Positions 53,074 through 63,813 are shown, counted from the first letter of the stretch. The stretch: DNA of 64,000 nucleotides from Gluconacetobacter diazotrophicus PA1 5 (GCF_000067045.1 NC_010125.1:3512001-3576000), one strand, 5' to 3'. Notes: a model not told the origin generated them from the sequence alone. Made by a program: numbers and translations.

Positions 53074-55137
53074 TCACCTGTCGTCGTTCACGTCCAAATC
53101 GTCCTCATCCACCAGTTCGGCATCGAGGGGCGCGAATTCCAGATCCGGCGCCAGTACGACGGATGCCGCCTCTTCGGGCGGAAGACCGTAATCGTCAAGC
53201 GAATGATCGGTCACGGCCCCCAGAATCGCATCCGGAAAGCGCGCGAAAATCGCCCGCACCAGGGGATGGGCCTCGGCCGCCGCGCGATGGAACTGGATGA
53301 TCTCGGCACCCTGTTCCGCCAGGGTCGGCTGCCCGGCCTCGGTCGAGGCGCGGACCTCCCACGCCTGGCCGGTCTCGCGCCGCAGCAGGGTTTCCAGCCG
53401 CCGCGTCAGGCCCGGCAGGCCGGCGCGGTCCACCCGGATCGCGATCCGCGGGGGGGCGAATTCCACCAGGTGGGTGGAATGGCGCAGATGGCCGTGCAGC
53501 ATGGCATCGCGCCCGGACACGAAGGCCACGACCTCGCGCCACGTCGTCAGCGCCGCCGCGTCCGGCTCCGGTTCGGGCGCGGGTTCGACGGGCACCGGTT
53601 CAGGCGCCGGCTCGGCCACCGGGTCGGCGATCCGCACGCCGCCATTGGCGACCATCCGCAAGCCGCCATGGGCCATGACCTGCCCGCCGGAGACCGGGTT
53701 TCCGGATACCGGGCGGCCCGGAACGGAAAGGCCCGATGCCGAAGTGCCCTGCGACGTTCCCTGCGCGGGGCCACCGGACAGCGCGCCCGATCCGCTGCCC
53801 CCGGTTTCCCCGCCCTCCGTCAGGCGCCGCACCAGGTCGCCCGGCGGCGGCAGGTCGGCCACGTAGCACAGGCGGATCAGGATCATCTCGGCGGCCTCGC
53901 GCCGGTCGGGGGCCATTTCGACCTCCGACAGGCCCTTCAGCAGCATCTGCCACGTCCGCCCCAGCACCGGCACCGACAGCCGGTCGGCCAGGGCGCCGCC
54001 ACGCTCGCGCTCGGCTTCCGGCAGGTCGGCCGACTGGCGCAGCGCCGGCACCGCCTTCAGCCGCGACACGGTATGGACCAGTTCCAGCACGTCCCCCAGC
54101 ATGACGCCCAGGTCGGCGCCGCGCGCGTGGGCCTCGTCGGTGATGGCCAGCGCGCGGTCCGGCTGGCCGGCCAGCACGGCTTCCAGCAGGTCGAATACCC
54201 GCCCGCGGTCCGCCAGGCCCAGCATGTCGGCCACGCGTTCCGCGCCGATCGGCGCCGCGCCATCCCCCTCGACGCTGCCTTGGGCGATCGCCTGGTCCAG
54301 CAGCGACAGCCCGTCGCGCACCGATCCGTCCGCCGCCCGGGCGATCAGCGCCAGCGCGTCGGGCGTGCATTCCGCGCCCTCGGCCCGGGCGATGCGCCCG
54401 AAATGGGCGGCCAGGTCGGATTGCGGCACCCGGCGCAGGTCGAATCGCTGGCAGCGCGACAGCACCGTCACCGGCACCTTGCGCAGTTCCGTGGTGGCGA
54501 AGACGAACGTCACCTGGGCCGGCGGTTCCTCCAGCGTCTTGAGCAACGCGTTGAACGCGTTGCGCGACAGCATGTGGACCTCGTCGATGATGAAGACCTT
54601 CATGCGCCCCTGCATCGGGCGGAAGCGCGTGGCCTCGATGATTTCGCGCACGTCGTCCACGCCGGTGCGCGAGGCCGCGTCCATTTCCAGCACGTCCGGG
54701 TGGCGGTCTGCCAGGATCGCGACGCAGTTGGCGCACACCCCGCACGGGTCGGCGGTGGGGCCGCCGGTGCCGTCCGGCCCGACGCAGTTCAGCGCCCGGG
54801 CGATGATGCGCGCCGTCGTCGTCTTGCCCACCCCGCGCACGCCGGTCAGCATGAAGGCATGCGCCACCCGGCCCAGCGCGAAGGCGTTGCGCAGGATGCG
54901 GACGGTCGAATCCTGGCCGATCAGGTCGTCCAGGGTCGTCGGGCGGTATTTGCGCGCCAGCACGCGATACGGTTTCGCGGCCCCAGAAGCGCCCCCAGAA
55001 GCGGCCACCGGGGCTACGAGGGGGGCGGGCGGCGGCGCAGCGGGAGAAGGCGAGTCGCCGAACAGGCCGGGCCCGTCATCGGGCGGCACGGGCAGACCCG
55101 AATCCTCGGATTGGTCCTGGTCCGAAGACACGGTCAT
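53074..55137 (-). CDS. dnaX: DNA polymerase III subunit gamma/tau
   Basis: Clamp-loader motor. The 687 residues: a disordered N-terminal extension of about 55 residues, then [20 protein letters not shown], Walker [20 protein letters not shown], a four-Cys zinc module (CGVCANC), Walker [14 protein letters not shown], sensor 1 [13 protein letters not shown] and SRC motif [12 protein letters not shown] proline/alanine/glutamate-rich linker precedes the tau C-terminus. Start at 55137 has GGAAGC upstream. The SRP RNA gene lies just upstream on the same strand. Confidence 0.95.
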   Translation of the reverse strand: MTVSSDQDQSEDSGLPVPPDDGPGLFGDSPSPAAPPPAPLVAPVAASGGASGAAKPYRVLARKYRPTTLDDLIGQDSTVRILRNAFALGRVAHAFMLTGVRGVGKTTTARIIARALNCVGPDGTGGPTADPCGVCANCVAILADRHPDVLEMDAASRTGVDDVREIIEATRFRPMQGRMKVFIIDEVHMLSRNAFNALLKTLEEPPAQVTFVFATTELRKVPVTVLSRCQRFDLRRVPQSDLAAHFGRIARAEGAECTPDALALIARAADGSVRDGLSLLDQAIAQGSVEGDGAAPIGAERVADMLGLADRGRVFDLLEAVLAGQPDRALAITDEAHARGADLGVMLGDVLELVHTVSRLKAVPALRQSADLPEAERERGGALADRLSVPVLGRTWQMLLKGLSEVEMAPDRREAAEMILIRLCYVADLPPPGDLVRRLTEGGETGGSGSGALSGGPAQGTSQGTSASGLSVPGRPVSGNPVSGGQVMAHGGLRMVANGGVRIADPVAEPAPEPVPVEPAPEPEPDAAALTTWREVVAFVSGRDAMLHGHLRHSTHLVEFAPPRIAIRVDRAGLPGLTRRLETLLRRETGQAWEVRASTEAGQPTLAEQGAEIIQFHRAAAEAHPLVRAIFARFPDAILGAVTDHSLDDYGLPPEEAASVVLAPDLEFAPLDAELVDEDDLDVNDDR

Positions 55138-55234
55138 CACGGCTTCCGGGCTGGGAACGGCGCCATTCCCCCGATGGAGGGGCCCCTGGTGGAAGGTCCC
55201 CGGGCGGCGCGATCGAACAGGAAAGTCCCGGGGT

Positions 55235-55330
55235 GGGAGACCGGACAGATAACCCGGGCGAAACTCACTGCGGCTGCTTCCTTCCGGACCTGACCGGGTT
55301 GGCAAGGCGCTCGTCCATCGCCGATCTCCC
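55235..55330 (-). ncRNA. ffs: Signal recognition particle 4.5S RNA
   Basis: The minus strand contains the invariant domain IV core GGTCAGGTCCGGAAGGAAGC followed by AGCCGCAGTGA, with GGGAGA at the 5' end pairing with TCTCCC at the 3' end. Length is about 96 bases, normal for the small bacterial SRP RNA. It forms the particle with Ffh (not in this window). Upstream of dnaX is its common place in alphaproteobacteria. The exact ends are approximate. Confidence 0.95.
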
Positions 55331-55397
55331 GGCGCCTTCTTAACACGCAACCGGGTGTCGGGCACAAGAGGGTAGAAACGAGATTGGGAGTCCGGCG

Positions 55398-56342
55398 ATG
55401 ACGATGACCCCTTACAGGCCCGGCCGGAACGGTGGGAATTTCTATTCCGGCAGCCCGGTGGACCGCGCCGCGCAGGATCGCGCCGACGCCGCCCGCATCG
55501 CATCGTATCTGGCTTGCGGGGACACGCTGCTGGTCCCGTGCTGGCACGGCCGGCACCTGATCGTGCAGGATGGGGACGATTCGGCGCGGATCGAACTGCC
55601 GGCGCGGCGCTCGGCGCTGCTGACGCCGGAGATCCTGGACCGGTCGAACTGGGTCTTCCTCGGCTATCTGGACGGACGCCCGCTGTTCGTCGTGGATCTG
55701 AGCCTGCTGGACCAGCCGGAACTGGTGTTTCCCCACGCACGCGGCACGTTCCGCGAACTGCGCCCCCTCGCCGGCCTGCTGCCGCCGGACGAGGCCGCGA
55801 TCCTGGCCCAGGCGCGCGGCATGGTGCACTGGCGCGCGCACAGCCGGTTCTGCGGCACCTGCGGCGCGCCGAACCGGCCGGACCAGGCCGGGCACCGGCT
55901 TGCCTGCACCACCGAGCCCACGCACCTGCATTTTCCGCGCACCGACCCGGTGGTGATCATGCTGGTCCAGCGGCAGGACCGGGTGCTGCTGGCGCGCGGC
56001 ACCCGCTTCGGCACCGAAAGCCGCACCCTGTCGGCGCTGGCGGGCTTCGTCGAACCGGGCGAGACGCCCGAGGAAGCCGTGGCCCGCGAGGTCATGGAGG
56101 AAGTCGGACTCCCGGTGGACACCATCCGCTATCATTCGGCCCAGCCCTGGCCGTATCCGGGAACCCTGATGCTGGCCTTCACCGCCATCGCCCACACCGA
56201 TGCGCTGCATCTGGACCCTGAGGAAATCGTGGAAGCCCGGTGGCTGACCCGCGACGATGTGCGCAACCATGCCGCACTGGGTTTCACCCTGCCCGGGCCG
56301 ACGACCATCGCCCGGCGGATGATCGACGACTGGCTGGAATAG
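55398..56342 (+). CDS. nudC: NADH pyrophosphatase / NAD-cap decapping Nudix hydrolase
   Basis: Cleaves NADH and removes NAD caps from RNA. The 314 residues have an N-terminal substrate domain, a zinc-ribbon segment with FCGTCGAPN and LACT, then LHFPRTDPVVIMLV, the Nudix box GFVEPGETPEEAVAREVMEEVG and the SAQPWPYPGTLMLAF signature (SQPWPFPxS in the canonical enzyme). Only three cysteines of the usual four-Cys zinc site are visible. Divergent from the SRP RNA. Confidence 0.92.
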   Translation: MTMTPYRPGRNGGNFYSGSPVDRAAQDRADAARIASYLACGDTLLVPCWHGRHLIVQDGDDSARIELPARRSALLTPEILDRSNWVFLGYLDGRPLFVVDLSLLDQPELVFPHARGTFRELRPLAGLLPPDEAAILAQARGMVHWRAHSRFCGTCGAPNRPDQAGHRLACTTEPTHLHFPRTDPVVIMLVQRQDRVLLARGTRFGTESRTLSALAGFVEPGETPEEAVAREVMEEVGLPVDTIRYHSAQPWPYPGTLMLAFTAIAHTDALHLDPEEIVEARWLTRDDVRNHAALGFTLPGPTTIARRMIDDWLE

Positions 56343-56345
56343 GGC

Positions 56346-58169
56346 CTACTCCCCGACGGCTGCCCCCCCGGCATGGCGCCGGTCGAACCCGCCATAATAG
56401 CGCGCCCCGCCCGTCGCGGCCGCACCCAGGCGCGGGCCGCCGACCAGGATGCCCTCGGCGACGCCCCAGGGGGCATGGGGCGCGATCTTGTAGCCTTCCT
56501 GCGTCAGGGTCGCGGCCACCGCGTCCGACAGCGCGCCCTTCTCGACCTCGACCGGTTCGGGCTGCCATTGTTCGTGGATGCGCGGCAGGTCGACCGCCTG
56601 CTGGATGTCCAGCCCGTAATCGACCACGCCCAGGATCACCGACAGCACGATGGTCGGAATCCGCGACCCACCGGGGCTGCCGATGACCATCACCGCCTTG
56701 CCGTCGCGCGACAGGATGGTGGGCGACATCGACGACAGCGGCGTCTTGCCCGGCGCGACGGCGTTGGCGGCGCTGCCGACGATGCCAAACATGTTGGGAA
56801 CGCCCGGCCGGGACGAGAAATCGTCCATTTCGTCATTCATGAAGATGCCGGTGTTCCCGCCCATGACCTTGGCGCCGAACCAGCCGTTCAGCGTATAGGT
56901 GACGGACACCGCCAGCCCCTTGCCGTCGATGACCGAGAACTGGGTCGTCTCGTGCTTTTCCGGCTGGGCCTCGCCCGGGCGCAGGTCGGCCGAGGGCACG
57001 GCCCGGTCGGTCGGGATCGCGTCGCGCACCTGCCGCGCATAGGACGGATCGACCAGATGCTGCACCGGATTCCGCACGAAGGCCGGATCGCCCAGGTCCT
57101 GCCGGTCGGCATAGGCGTGGCGCATCGCCTCGACCTCGCGCTGGACCGCCGGGGCGGTGTGCAGCCCCAGCGCGTGCATGTCGTACCCGGACAGGATGTT
57201 CAGCATCTCGCACAGCGCCACGCCGCCGCCGCTGGGCGGCGGGGCGGTATCGATGCGATAGCCGCGATACGAACAGGTCAGCGGCGCCATGACGCGCGGC
57301 GCGTAGCGGCGCAGGTCGTCGGTCCGCAGGATGCCGCCCCCCGCCTGGCTGGCCTGCGCGATCTGCGCGGCGATGGGGCCACGATAGAACGCCGCGGCAC
57401 CGTCACGCGCGATCAGGGCCAGGCTTTTTGCCAGGTCCGCCTGCACCAGCCGGTCCCCGACCTGGAGCGGCGTGCCGTCGGGACGCAGGAAGATTTTGCG
57501 GGCCTGGGGGTCGCGCGCGAAATCGGCGGTCGAGGTGTCCAGCAACTGCACGTCCCCCTCCGCCAGCACGAAGCCGTCCCGTGCCAGGGCGATCGCCGGG
57601 GCCATGACCTGCTGCCGCGTCAGGTGCCCCCAGCGCCGCAGGACCAGGTCCATGCCCGCCACGGTGCCGGGAACGCCCACGGCCTTCCATCCCACGATCG
57701 ACAGGTTGGGAATGACCGCGCCCTTGGCATCCTGGAACATGGTGGCGGTCGCGGCCTGCGGCGCGTGTTCGCGGAAATCGATGAACACGGCATGTCCGTC
57801 GGGCGTCCGCAGCGTCATGAAGCCCCCGCCGCCGATATTGCCGGCCGCCGGATAGACGACGGCCAGCGCATAGGCCACCGCGACCGCCGCATCCGCCGCG
57901 TTGCCGCCCTGGGCCAGGATGCGGGCCCCGACTTCGGAGGCCAGGTGCTGCGCCGACACCACCATGCCGTGCGCGCCCGCCGCCGGCGGCAGCGGCGCCT
58001 GCATGGTCCCCTCGCCACCGAAGGTCAGCACATCCCCCTGCACCGCCGGCCCCTGCACCGCCGGTGCCGATCCGGCCGGCGCGGCCATGCCGGGCGTCGC
58101 CATGCCCGCCAGCATCGAACCCGCCAGCATGATCGCCGCACAGCGCCGTCGCACAGGGAAATACCGCAT
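56346..58169 (-). CDS. ggt: Gamma-glutamyltransferase
   Basis: Periplasmic enzyme that splits glutathione and transfers its glutamyl group; self-processed. The 607 residues have a signal peptide (CAAIMLAGSMLAGMATPGMA), the large-subunit motif ASEVGARILAQGGNAADAAV, the catalytic Thr in HETTQFSVIDGKG where autocleavage occurs, and the small-subunit motifs FMNDEMDDFSS and PLSSMSPTIL. I prefer the ATG at 58169, which has AAGGA seven bases upstream, over a TTG two codons before it. Converges with nudC. Confidence 0.95.
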   Translation of the reverse strand: MRYFPVRRRCAAIMLAGSMLAGMATPGMAAPAGSAPAVQGPAVQGDVLTFGGEGTMQAPLPPAAGAHGMVVSAQHLASEVGARILAQGGNAADAAVAVAYALAVVYPAAGNIGGGGFMTLRTPDGHAVFIDFREHAPQAATATMFQDAKGAVIPNLSIVGWKAVGVPGTVAGMDLVLRRWGHLTRQQVMAPAIALARDGFVLAEGDVQLLDTSTADFARDPQARKIFLRPDGTPLQVGDRLVQADLAKSLALIARDGAAAFYRGPIAAQIAQASQAGGGILRTDDLRRYAPRVMAPLTCSYRGYRIDTAPPPSGGGVALCEMLNILSGYDMHALGLHTAPAVQREVEAMRHAYADRQDLGDPAFVRNPVQHLVDPSYARQVRDAIPTDRAVPSADLRPGEAQPEKHETTQFSVIDGKGLAVSVTYTLNGWFGAKVMGGNTGIFMNDEMDDFSSRPGVPNMFGIVGSAANAVAPGKTPLSSMSPTILSRDGKAVMVIGSPGGSRIPTIVLSVILGVVDYGLDIQQAVDLPRIHEQWQPEPVEVEKGALSDAVAATLTQEGYKIAPHAPWGVAEGILVGGPRLGAAATGGARYYGGFDRRHAGGAAVGE

Positions 58170-58254
58170 TATCAATCCTTCAATGGGGGCTTTGGAGACC
58201 TATCTTCCGCAGCCCGCATCGGATTGGCAACGCCGGATCGCCTTCGGCGCGTTT

Positions 58255-59046
58255 TTACGGACGCTCCATGCCCGCGGGCGAGTGGGTGAAGACTTCGCAC
58301 CCGTCCTCGGTCACGCCCAGCATGTGTTCGAACTGGGCCGAGAGCGAGCGGTCGCGCGTCACGGCTGTCCAGCCGTCATCCAGCACCTTCACGTCCGGCC
58401 GGCCGCCATTGAGCATCGGCTCGATGGTGAAGAACATGCCCGGGCGCAGCACCAGCCCCTGCCCGGGGCGGCCGTAATGCAGCACGTTCGGCGCGGCGTG
58501 GAAGGTGCGGCCGATGCCGTGGCCGCAGAAATCGCGAACCACCGAAAACCGGTGCGATTCGGCATAGGTCTGGATCGCGTGCCCGATATCGCCCAGCGTC
58601 TTGCCCGGCGCCACCTGGCCGATTCCCAGCATCAGCGCCTTGTAGGTCGCATCGATCAGCTTCTCGGCCTTCCGCGAGACCGGACCCACCGTATACATGC
58701 GGCTGGTATCGCCGAACCAGCCGTCCAGGATCACGGTCACGTCGATGTTCAGGATATCGCCGTCCTGCAACTGGCGCTCGCCCGGGATGCCGTGACAGAC
58801 GACGTGGTTGAGCGAGATGCAGCTCGACTTCGGATAGCCGCGATAGCCCAGCGTGGCGGGCGTCGCCCCGTGATCAAGCATGAAATCATGGATCAGCTTG
58901 TCCAGCGCCTCGGTCGTGACCCCGGCGCGGACATGCGGCGCGATCATGTCCAGGGTGCGCGCCGCCAACTGTCCTGCCGCACGCATCCCGGCGAAATCCT
59001 CGGCCGTATGCAGAATGACGCGCCGTGCGTCCGTGTCACCGTCCAT
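58255..59046 (-). CDS. map: Methionine aminopeptidase type I
   Basis: Removes the initiator methionine. The 263 residues contain the five metal ligands: Asp in LNIDVTVILDGWFGDTSR (two), His in FCGHGIGRTFH, Glu in FFTIEPML and Glu in SAQFEHMLGVT. The substrate His is in LNHVVCHGIPG. N-terminal extensions of family type Ib or Ic are absent. Confidence 0.96.
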   Translation of the reverse strand: MDGDTDARRVILHTAEDFAGMRAAGQLAARTLDMIAPHVRAGVTTEALDKLIHDFMLDHGATPATLGYRGYPKSSCISLNHVVCHGIPGERQLQDGDILNIDVTVILDGWFGDTSRMYTVGPVSRKAEKLIDATYKALMLGIGQVAPGKTLGDIGHAIQTYAESHRFSVVRDFCGHGIGRTFHAAPNVLHYGRPGQGLVLRPGMFFTIEPMLNGGRPDVKVLDDGWTAVTRDRSLSAQFEHMLGVTEDGCEVFTHSPAGMERP

Positions 59047-59168
59047 GTCGATGCCCCCTCGCTCTCCCAGTCCAGCCGCAGAACGGCATCACCAGGGGGG
59101 ATAAATGCGCGGCGCGCTCCGTCAAGGCAAGGGCGATGGTCCAATGATCCTGTCAACCGAGCCTGCCC

Positions 59169-59281
59169 GAGGCTGTTTCAAAAGCCCTGATACCGGGCGA
59201 GAGCGGCCTTACGGGCCGTGAGCATCGGAGCACAGGAAACGCGCGTCGGATCGCCGGCAGCAGGGTTTTTGAAACAGCCTC
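59169..59281. mobile_element. MITE-like element with 21-bp terminal inverted repeats, 113 bp
   Basis: GAGGCTGTTTCAAAAGCCCTG (59169-59189) and CAGGGTTTTTGAAACAGCCTC (59261-59281) are inverted repeats with one mismatch. The interior has no coding capacity. The ends (GAGGCTGTTT) resemble those of the IS5-type element in this window (GAGCCTGTTT), so such a transposase could mobilise it. No target duplication is visible. The last two bases form part of the TGA stop of the carboxypeptidase gene. Confidence 0.7.
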
Positions 59282-60551
59282 AGCCCTGGTTGTGTCCACG
59301 ACGACGGTGCGCGACATGACCGGCCGCGACCATATGGACATGCGCCGGAACACGGGCGTGCGCATGTCGCGCCACGCCATGGCGGCGGGGGGCCACGGGC
59401 GCTTCGGCCACCTGTTCGGGGCCCGCATTGGCCGCCCGCGCGGCCGCGGCCAGCATGATCGCCGCCCGGCCGCGATGCCCGCGCGCCAGCACCAGCGGAC
59501 GGCGCACGTCCGCCACCCCTTCCTGGCGGAACCCGTCATCCAGGATGCTGGCCATGACGGCGCTGCGCTGCGGGTTGGTCCGCGCGCCCAGCACCACGCC
59601 GATCAGGCGCACGTTCTCGCGAATCGCGGACGTGACCAGGTTGCGGCCGGCATCGGTCGTGTATCCGGTCTTCAGCCCGTCCGCCCCCGGATAGATCCGC
59701 AGCATCGGGTCGTGGTTGGGCACCTGCCGCCCGTGGAAATAGAAGGCCGGGACCGAGAAATAATGATAATAATCCGGGAATTCGGTGATGATCTGCCGCG
59801 TCAGCAGCGCCAGGTCGCGCGCCGATGTCACCTGCTCGTCATTCGGCAGGCCGGACGCGTTGCGGAAGGTGGTCCTGGTCATCCCCAGCGCCCGGGCCTG
59901 ACGGGTCATCAGGTCGGCGAACCGGCCCTCATCCCCGCCGCCCATCAGTTCGCCCAGGGCGCAGGCCGCGTCGTTGGCCGACTTGGTCACCAGCCCCAGC
60001 ACCGCCTGTTCGACCGTCAGGTAGCTGCCCGGCATCAGGCCCAGCTTCGACGGTTCCATCGATGCGGAATGGGCCGACACGGGCACCGACTGGTCCAGCG
60101 TGATCTGGCCGGCATGCAGGGCCTTGAACGCCAGGTACAGCGTCATAAGTTTGGTCAGGCTGGCGGGAAACCGCTGCAGGTCGGGATTGGATTGCGACAG
60201 GATCGCCCCGGTGCGGGCGTCCATGACGATCGAGCTGATCTGGCCGACATACTGGGCATGGGCCCGGGGCACGAAGCCCGCCATGACGGCGGCGCACCCC
60301 ACCGACAGGGCGAAGGACAGGCGCAGCACCTTCCCGCGCCCCGATGCCGCGACATGACGCAGTCGGGCGAACCATCCCCGCCCGGCGTCCATCCCCCGCC
60401 TGTCCGTCCATGAGCCGTCGGCCAACGCCCGTTCCCCCGTCACAGGATCCGCATCATATTCGGCGACTTTATGGTCATTTTCCGGAACCCGTCCAGAGCA
60501 AAGAACGATAACCGGAAGAAAATGCAGCTTTTTCGTGGCCATGTCATTCAT
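59280..60551 (-). CDS. D-alanyl-D-alanine carboxypeptidase (S11 family)
   Basis: Trims peptidoglycan stem peptides. The 423-residue frame includes a hydrophobic segment (SFALSVGCAAVMAGFVPRAHA) and all three active-site motifs: SLTKLM (nucleophile Ser), KSANDAACALGELMGG and DGLKTGYTTDAGRNL. The start is uncertain: ATG 60551 gives a long N-terminus, and MDAGRG... at about residue 54 would put the signal peptide nearer the start. The C-terminal 45 residues are rich in His, Arg and Ala and end in the stop codon shared with the 59169-59281 element, so the natural tail may have been replaced. Confidence 0.92.
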   Translation of the reverse strand: MNDMATKKLHFLPVIVLCSGRVPENDHKVAEYDADPVTGERALADGSWTDRRGMDAGRGWFARLRHVAASGRGKVLRLSFALSVGCAAVMAGFVPRAHAQYVGQISSIVMDARTGAILSQSNPDLQRFPASLTKLMTLYLAFKALHAGQITLDQSVPVSAHSASMEPSKLGLMPGSYLTVEQAVLGLVTKSANDAACALGELMGGGDEGRFADLMTRQARALGMTRTTFRNASGLPNDEQVTSARDLALLTRQIITEFPDYYHYFSVPAFYFHGRQVPNHDPMLRIYPGADGLKTGYTTDAGRNLVTSAIRENVRLIGVVLGARTNPQRSAVMASILDDGFRQEGVADVRRPLVLARGHRGRAAIMLAAAARAANAGPEQVAEAPVAPRRHGVARHAHARVPAHVHMVAAGHVAHRRRGHNQG

Positions 60552-60680
60552 CCATGCACCCCGGTGCGGTCATGGATGCGCACGCGACAGCCGATTTGAT
60601 CATCGTTCCGCCGCAAAACATGCTTAATTTCCCTCTCCGCGCTCTTTCAACCCGCCACGCCCATCCAATATGGTAAGACC

Positions 60681-61121
60681 ATGGCTGCTTCATTTCCTCC
60701 CGTCCGGCATTCGATGACCGCCCCCCGCGACGCATGGCCACGCGGGCACACGCGGGCCCATGGCGGCAATTCCCCGACGCGACGCGAGGGCGGCAACCAG
60801 GACGGACAATCCGACAATCCGGATTCGCCCACCATCGGCGTGGTCGTCAGAACCCGGCCGCAGACGCGCAAGCCCGCGATGTACAAGGTCCTGATGCTGA
60901 ACGACGACTACACGCCGATGGAATTCGTCGTGCACGTGCTGGAACGCTTCTTCCAGAAGTCGCGGGACGAGGCGACCGACATCATGCTGCATGTCCACAA
61001 GCGGGGCGTGGGCGTCTGCGGCGTGTTCACCTACGAGGTCGCGGAGACGAAAGTGACCCAGGTCATGGACCTCGCACGGCAGAACCAGCACCCGCTGCAA
61101 TGCACCATCGAAAAGGACTAG
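60681..61121 (+). CDS. clpS: ATP-dependent Clp protease adaptor ClpS
   Basis: Delivers N-degron substrates to ClpA. The 146 residues have a long disordered N-terminus (residues 1-60) and the conserved core [20 protein letters not shown], with the DDY motif, then [20 protein letters not shown]. The substrate Leu/Phe pocket residues look normal. An in-frame ATG at residue 12 is an alternative start. ClpA follows after 231 bases. Confidence 0.94.
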   Translation: MAASFPPVRHSMTAPRDAWPRGHTRAHGGNSPTRREGGNQDGQSDNPDSPTIGVVVRTRPQTRKPAMYKVLMLNDDYTPMEFVVHVLERFFQKSRDEATDIMLHVHKRGVGVCGVFTYEVAETKVTQVMDLARQNQHPLQCTIEKD

Positions 61122-61216
61122 ACGGGGACGGAACGACGCGGCGGCGGACAGTCCATGGGGCCACGCGTCTCCGCGCGCCCCTGCCGTCCCGCCTTCGCGA
61201 AACGCGCCCGGAATTT

Positions 61217-61240
61217 GTTGATCTTTCCGTTGATCTTTCC
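61217..61240. repeat. Exact 12-bp tandem repeat before clpA
   Basis: GTTGATCTTTCC occurs twice without a gap in the clpS-clpA spacer (61217-61228, 61229-61240). A second, less exact GACCCTGG-AAA repeat follows just before the clpA ribosome-binding site. The 231-base spacer holds no gene; it may carry a separate clpA promoter. Confidence 0.7.
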
Positions 61241-61352
61241 ACTGGCATTCCGACGAAAACACACCAAATATAGTCCTGATTAGCCGACTACCGCCTCCGG
61301 GCCCTGGACCGACCCTGGGAAAGGCCCGACCCTGGAAAAGGAGCGTCATGGC

Positions 61353-63689
61353 ATGTTGTCACGCAATCTCGAACAGACGCTTCACCGTGCCCTTACCCTG
61401 GCGGGCGAGCGTCGCCACGAATATGCGACACTGGAACACCTGCTGCTGGCCCTGGTCGACGACAGCGACGCCGTCACCGTTTTCCGCGCCTGCGGTGTCG
61501 ATCTGGACAAGCTGCGGTCGGACCTGACCGAATTCCTCGACAAGGACCTGGCCGGCCTGGCGTCCGACCGGACCGTCGATCCCAAGCCCACGGCCGCGTT
61601 CCAGCGCGTGATCCAGCGTGCCGCGATCCATGTCCAGTCCACCGGGCGGGACGAGGTCACGGGATCGAACGTGCTGGTCGCCCTGTTCGCCGAGCGTGAG
61701 AGCCATGCCGTCTATTTCCTGCAGTTGCAGGACATGACCCGTCTGGACGCCGTCAATTTCATCTCGCACGGGATCGCCAAGGCCCCCGACCGGTCCACGC
61801 GCCGCCCGATCACCGGCAGCGCGCAGGACGGTTCCGAGTCCGAACGCGAGGAGCGCGGCGGCAAGGGCAGCCAGAAGAACCAGGACGCGCTGACCGCCTA
61901 TTGCACCAACCTGAACCGCAAGGCCGAGGACGGGAAGATCGACCCGCTGATCGGCCGCGACCCGGAAATCGAGCGCACGATCCAGATCCTGTGCCGGCGC
62001 ACGAAGAACAATCCGCTTTACGTGGGTGATCCGGGCGTGGGCAAGACCGCCATTGCCGAAGGCCTGGCCAAGCGCATCGTCGAGGGCGACGTACCCGAGG
62101 TGCTGCTGAAATCCACGATCTATTCGCTGGACATGGGCGCCCTGCTGGCCGGAACCCGCTATCGCGGTGATTTCGAGGAACGGCTGAAGGCCGTCGTCAC
62201 CGAACTGGACAACAATCCGGGCAGCATCCTGTTCATCGACGAGATCCATACCGTGATCGGCGCGGGCGCGACCTCGGGCGGGGCGATGGATGCGTCCAAC
62301 CTGCTGAAGCCGGCGCTGGCGGCGGGAACGCTGCGCTGCATCGGGTCCACGACCTACAAGGAATACCGCCAGCATTTCGAGAAGGACCGCGCGCTGGTGC
62401 GCCGGTTCCAAAAGATCGACGTGGCCGAGCCGACGCTGGAGGACGCGGTCAAGATCCTGCGCGGCCTGAAGGGCAATTACGAAAAGCACCACAAGGTCCG
62501 CTACACCGAGGAAGCCATTCGCGGCGCGGTGGAACTGGCGGCGAAATACATCCATGACCGCAAGCTGCCGGACAAGGCGATCGACGTGATCGACGAGGTC
62601 GGCGCCTCGCGGATGCTGGTGCCCGAGAACCGCCGCCGCAAGACCGTGACCCTGAAGGATGTCGAGGATATCGTGGCGAAGATCGCCCGCATCCCGCCCA
62701 AGAGCGTGTCGTCCGACGACAAGGAGACGCTGCGCACGCTGGAGCGCGACCTGAAGGGCATGGTCTATGGCCAGGATCGCGCGATCGAGGCCCTGACGGC
62801 GGCGATCAAGCTGTCGCGGGCCGGGCTGCGCGACCCGGAAAAGCCGATCGGCAACTACCTCTTCTCGGGCCCGACGGGCGTGGGCAAGACCGAGGTCGCC
62901 AAGCAGCTGGCCAAGACGCTGGGCATCGAGCTGATCCGCTTCGACATGTCCGAGTATATGGAGCGTCATTCGATCTCGCGCCTGATCGGCGCCCCGCCGG
63001 GCTATGTCGGCTTCGACCAGGGCGGATTGCTGACCGACGCGATCGACCAGCATCCGCACGCCGTGCTGCTGCTGGACGAGATCGAGAAGGCACATCAGGA
63101 CCTGTATAACGTCCTGCTGCAGGTCATGGATCATGGCCGCCTGACCGATCACAACGGCAAGACGGTGGATTTCCGCAATGTCGTCCTGATCATGACGACC
63201 AATGCGGGCGCCGCCGACCTCAGCAAGGAGGCCATCGGGTTTGCCCGCGACGTTCGCAGCGGCGAGGACGAGGAGGCGATCAAGCGCATCTTCACCCCCG
63301 AATTCCGCAACCGTCTGGACGCGGTCATCCCGTTCGCCAACCTGACGCCCGAAATCGTCGGCCGGGTAGTCGAAAAGTTCGTCTTCCAACTGGAAGCGCA
63401 GCTTGCGGACCGCAACGTCACGATCGAGATCTCGTCGGCGGCGAAGGAATGGCTGGCCGAACGCGGCTACGACCGCCTGTATGGCGCCCGCCCGCTGGGC
63501 CGCGTCATCCAGGAACACATCAAGAAGCCGCTGGCCGAGGAACTGCTGTTCGGCCGCCTGGTGAAGGGTGGCGCGGTCAAGATCACGCTGAAGGACGGGG
63601 CGCTGGATTTCGAATATATCGAAGCCAACGCCGAAACCCCGGCCGAAGGCGATGAAGGCAGCGAGCGGGAGTCCGAAGCCGCGAACTGA
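61353..63689 (+). CDS. clpA: ATP-dependent Clp protease ATP-binding subunit ClpA
   Basis: Unfoldase that feeds ClpP. The 778 residues: Clp N-domain pair (1-145), D1 AAA with Walker [19 protein letters not shown] and Walker [14 protein letters not shown]2 with [19 protein letters not shown] and [10 protein letters not shown], and the substrate pore loop GYVGFD. GGAG sits nine bases before the ATG at 61353; a near ATG at 61348 is out of frame. A good terminator follows. Confidence 0.96.
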   Translation: MLSRNLEQTLHRALTLAGERRHEYATLEHLLLALVDDSDAVTVFRACGVDLDKLRSDLTEFLDKDLAGLASDRTVDPKPTAAFQRVIQRAAIHVQSTGRDEVTGSNVLVALFAERESHAVYFLQLQDMTRLDAVNFISHGIAKAPDRSTRRPITGSAQDGSESEREERGGKGSQKNQDALTAYCTNLNRKAEDGKIDPLIGRDPEIERTIQILCRRTKNNPLYVGDPGVGKTAIAEGLAKRIVEGDVPEVLLKSTIYSLDMGALLAGTRYRGDFEERLKAVVTELDNNPGSILFIDEIHTVIGAGATSGGAMDASNLLKPALAAGTLRCIGSTTYKEYRQHFEKDRALVRRFQKIDVAEPTLEDAVKILRGLKGNYEKHHKVRYTEEAIRGAVELAAKYIHDRKLPDKAIDVIDEVGASRMLVPENRRRKTVTLKDVEDIVAKIARIPPKSVSSDDKETLRTLERDLKGMVYGQDRAIEALTAAIKLSRAGLRDPEKPIGNYLFSGPTGVGKTEVAKQLAKTLGIELIRFDMSEYMERHSISRLIGAPPGYVGFDQGGLLTDAIDQHPHAVLLLDEIEKAHQDLYNVLLQVMDHGRLTDHNGKTVDFRNVVLIMTTNAGAADLSKEAIGFARDVRSGEDEEAIKRIFTPEFRNRLDAVIPFANLTPEIVGRVVEKFVFQLEAQLADRNVTIEISSAAKEWLAERGYDRLYGARPLGRVIQEHIKKPLAEELLFGRLVKGGAVKITLKDGALDFEYIEANAETPAEGDEGSERESEAAN

Positions 63690-63709
63690 GTTCTTTCCGA
63701 AACAGAACG

Positions 63710-63741
63710 GGCCACGCGGCATATGTCGCGTGGCCTTTTTT
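63710..63741 (+). terminator. Rho-independent terminator of clpA
   Basis: GGCCACGCG (63710-63718) pairs exactly with CGCGTGGCC (63727-63735) across an eight-base loop, followed by six Ts (63736-63741), 20 bases after the clpA stop. Confidence 0.92.
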
Positions 63742-63813
63742 ATTGGCCGCCCCGTCATAGCGTCCCCGCTGTTCAAAGGGAGAACGGCGGCACGTCCGCA
63801 TGACTGATTAAAG

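Noticed and set aside
55235-55330. Considered a simple terminator hairpin before dnaX
   Set aside because: The invariant SRP domain IV sequence shows it is the 4.5S RNA.
61359-63776. 805-codon minus-strand frame opposite clpA
   Set aside because: Antisense to a certain housekeeping gene.
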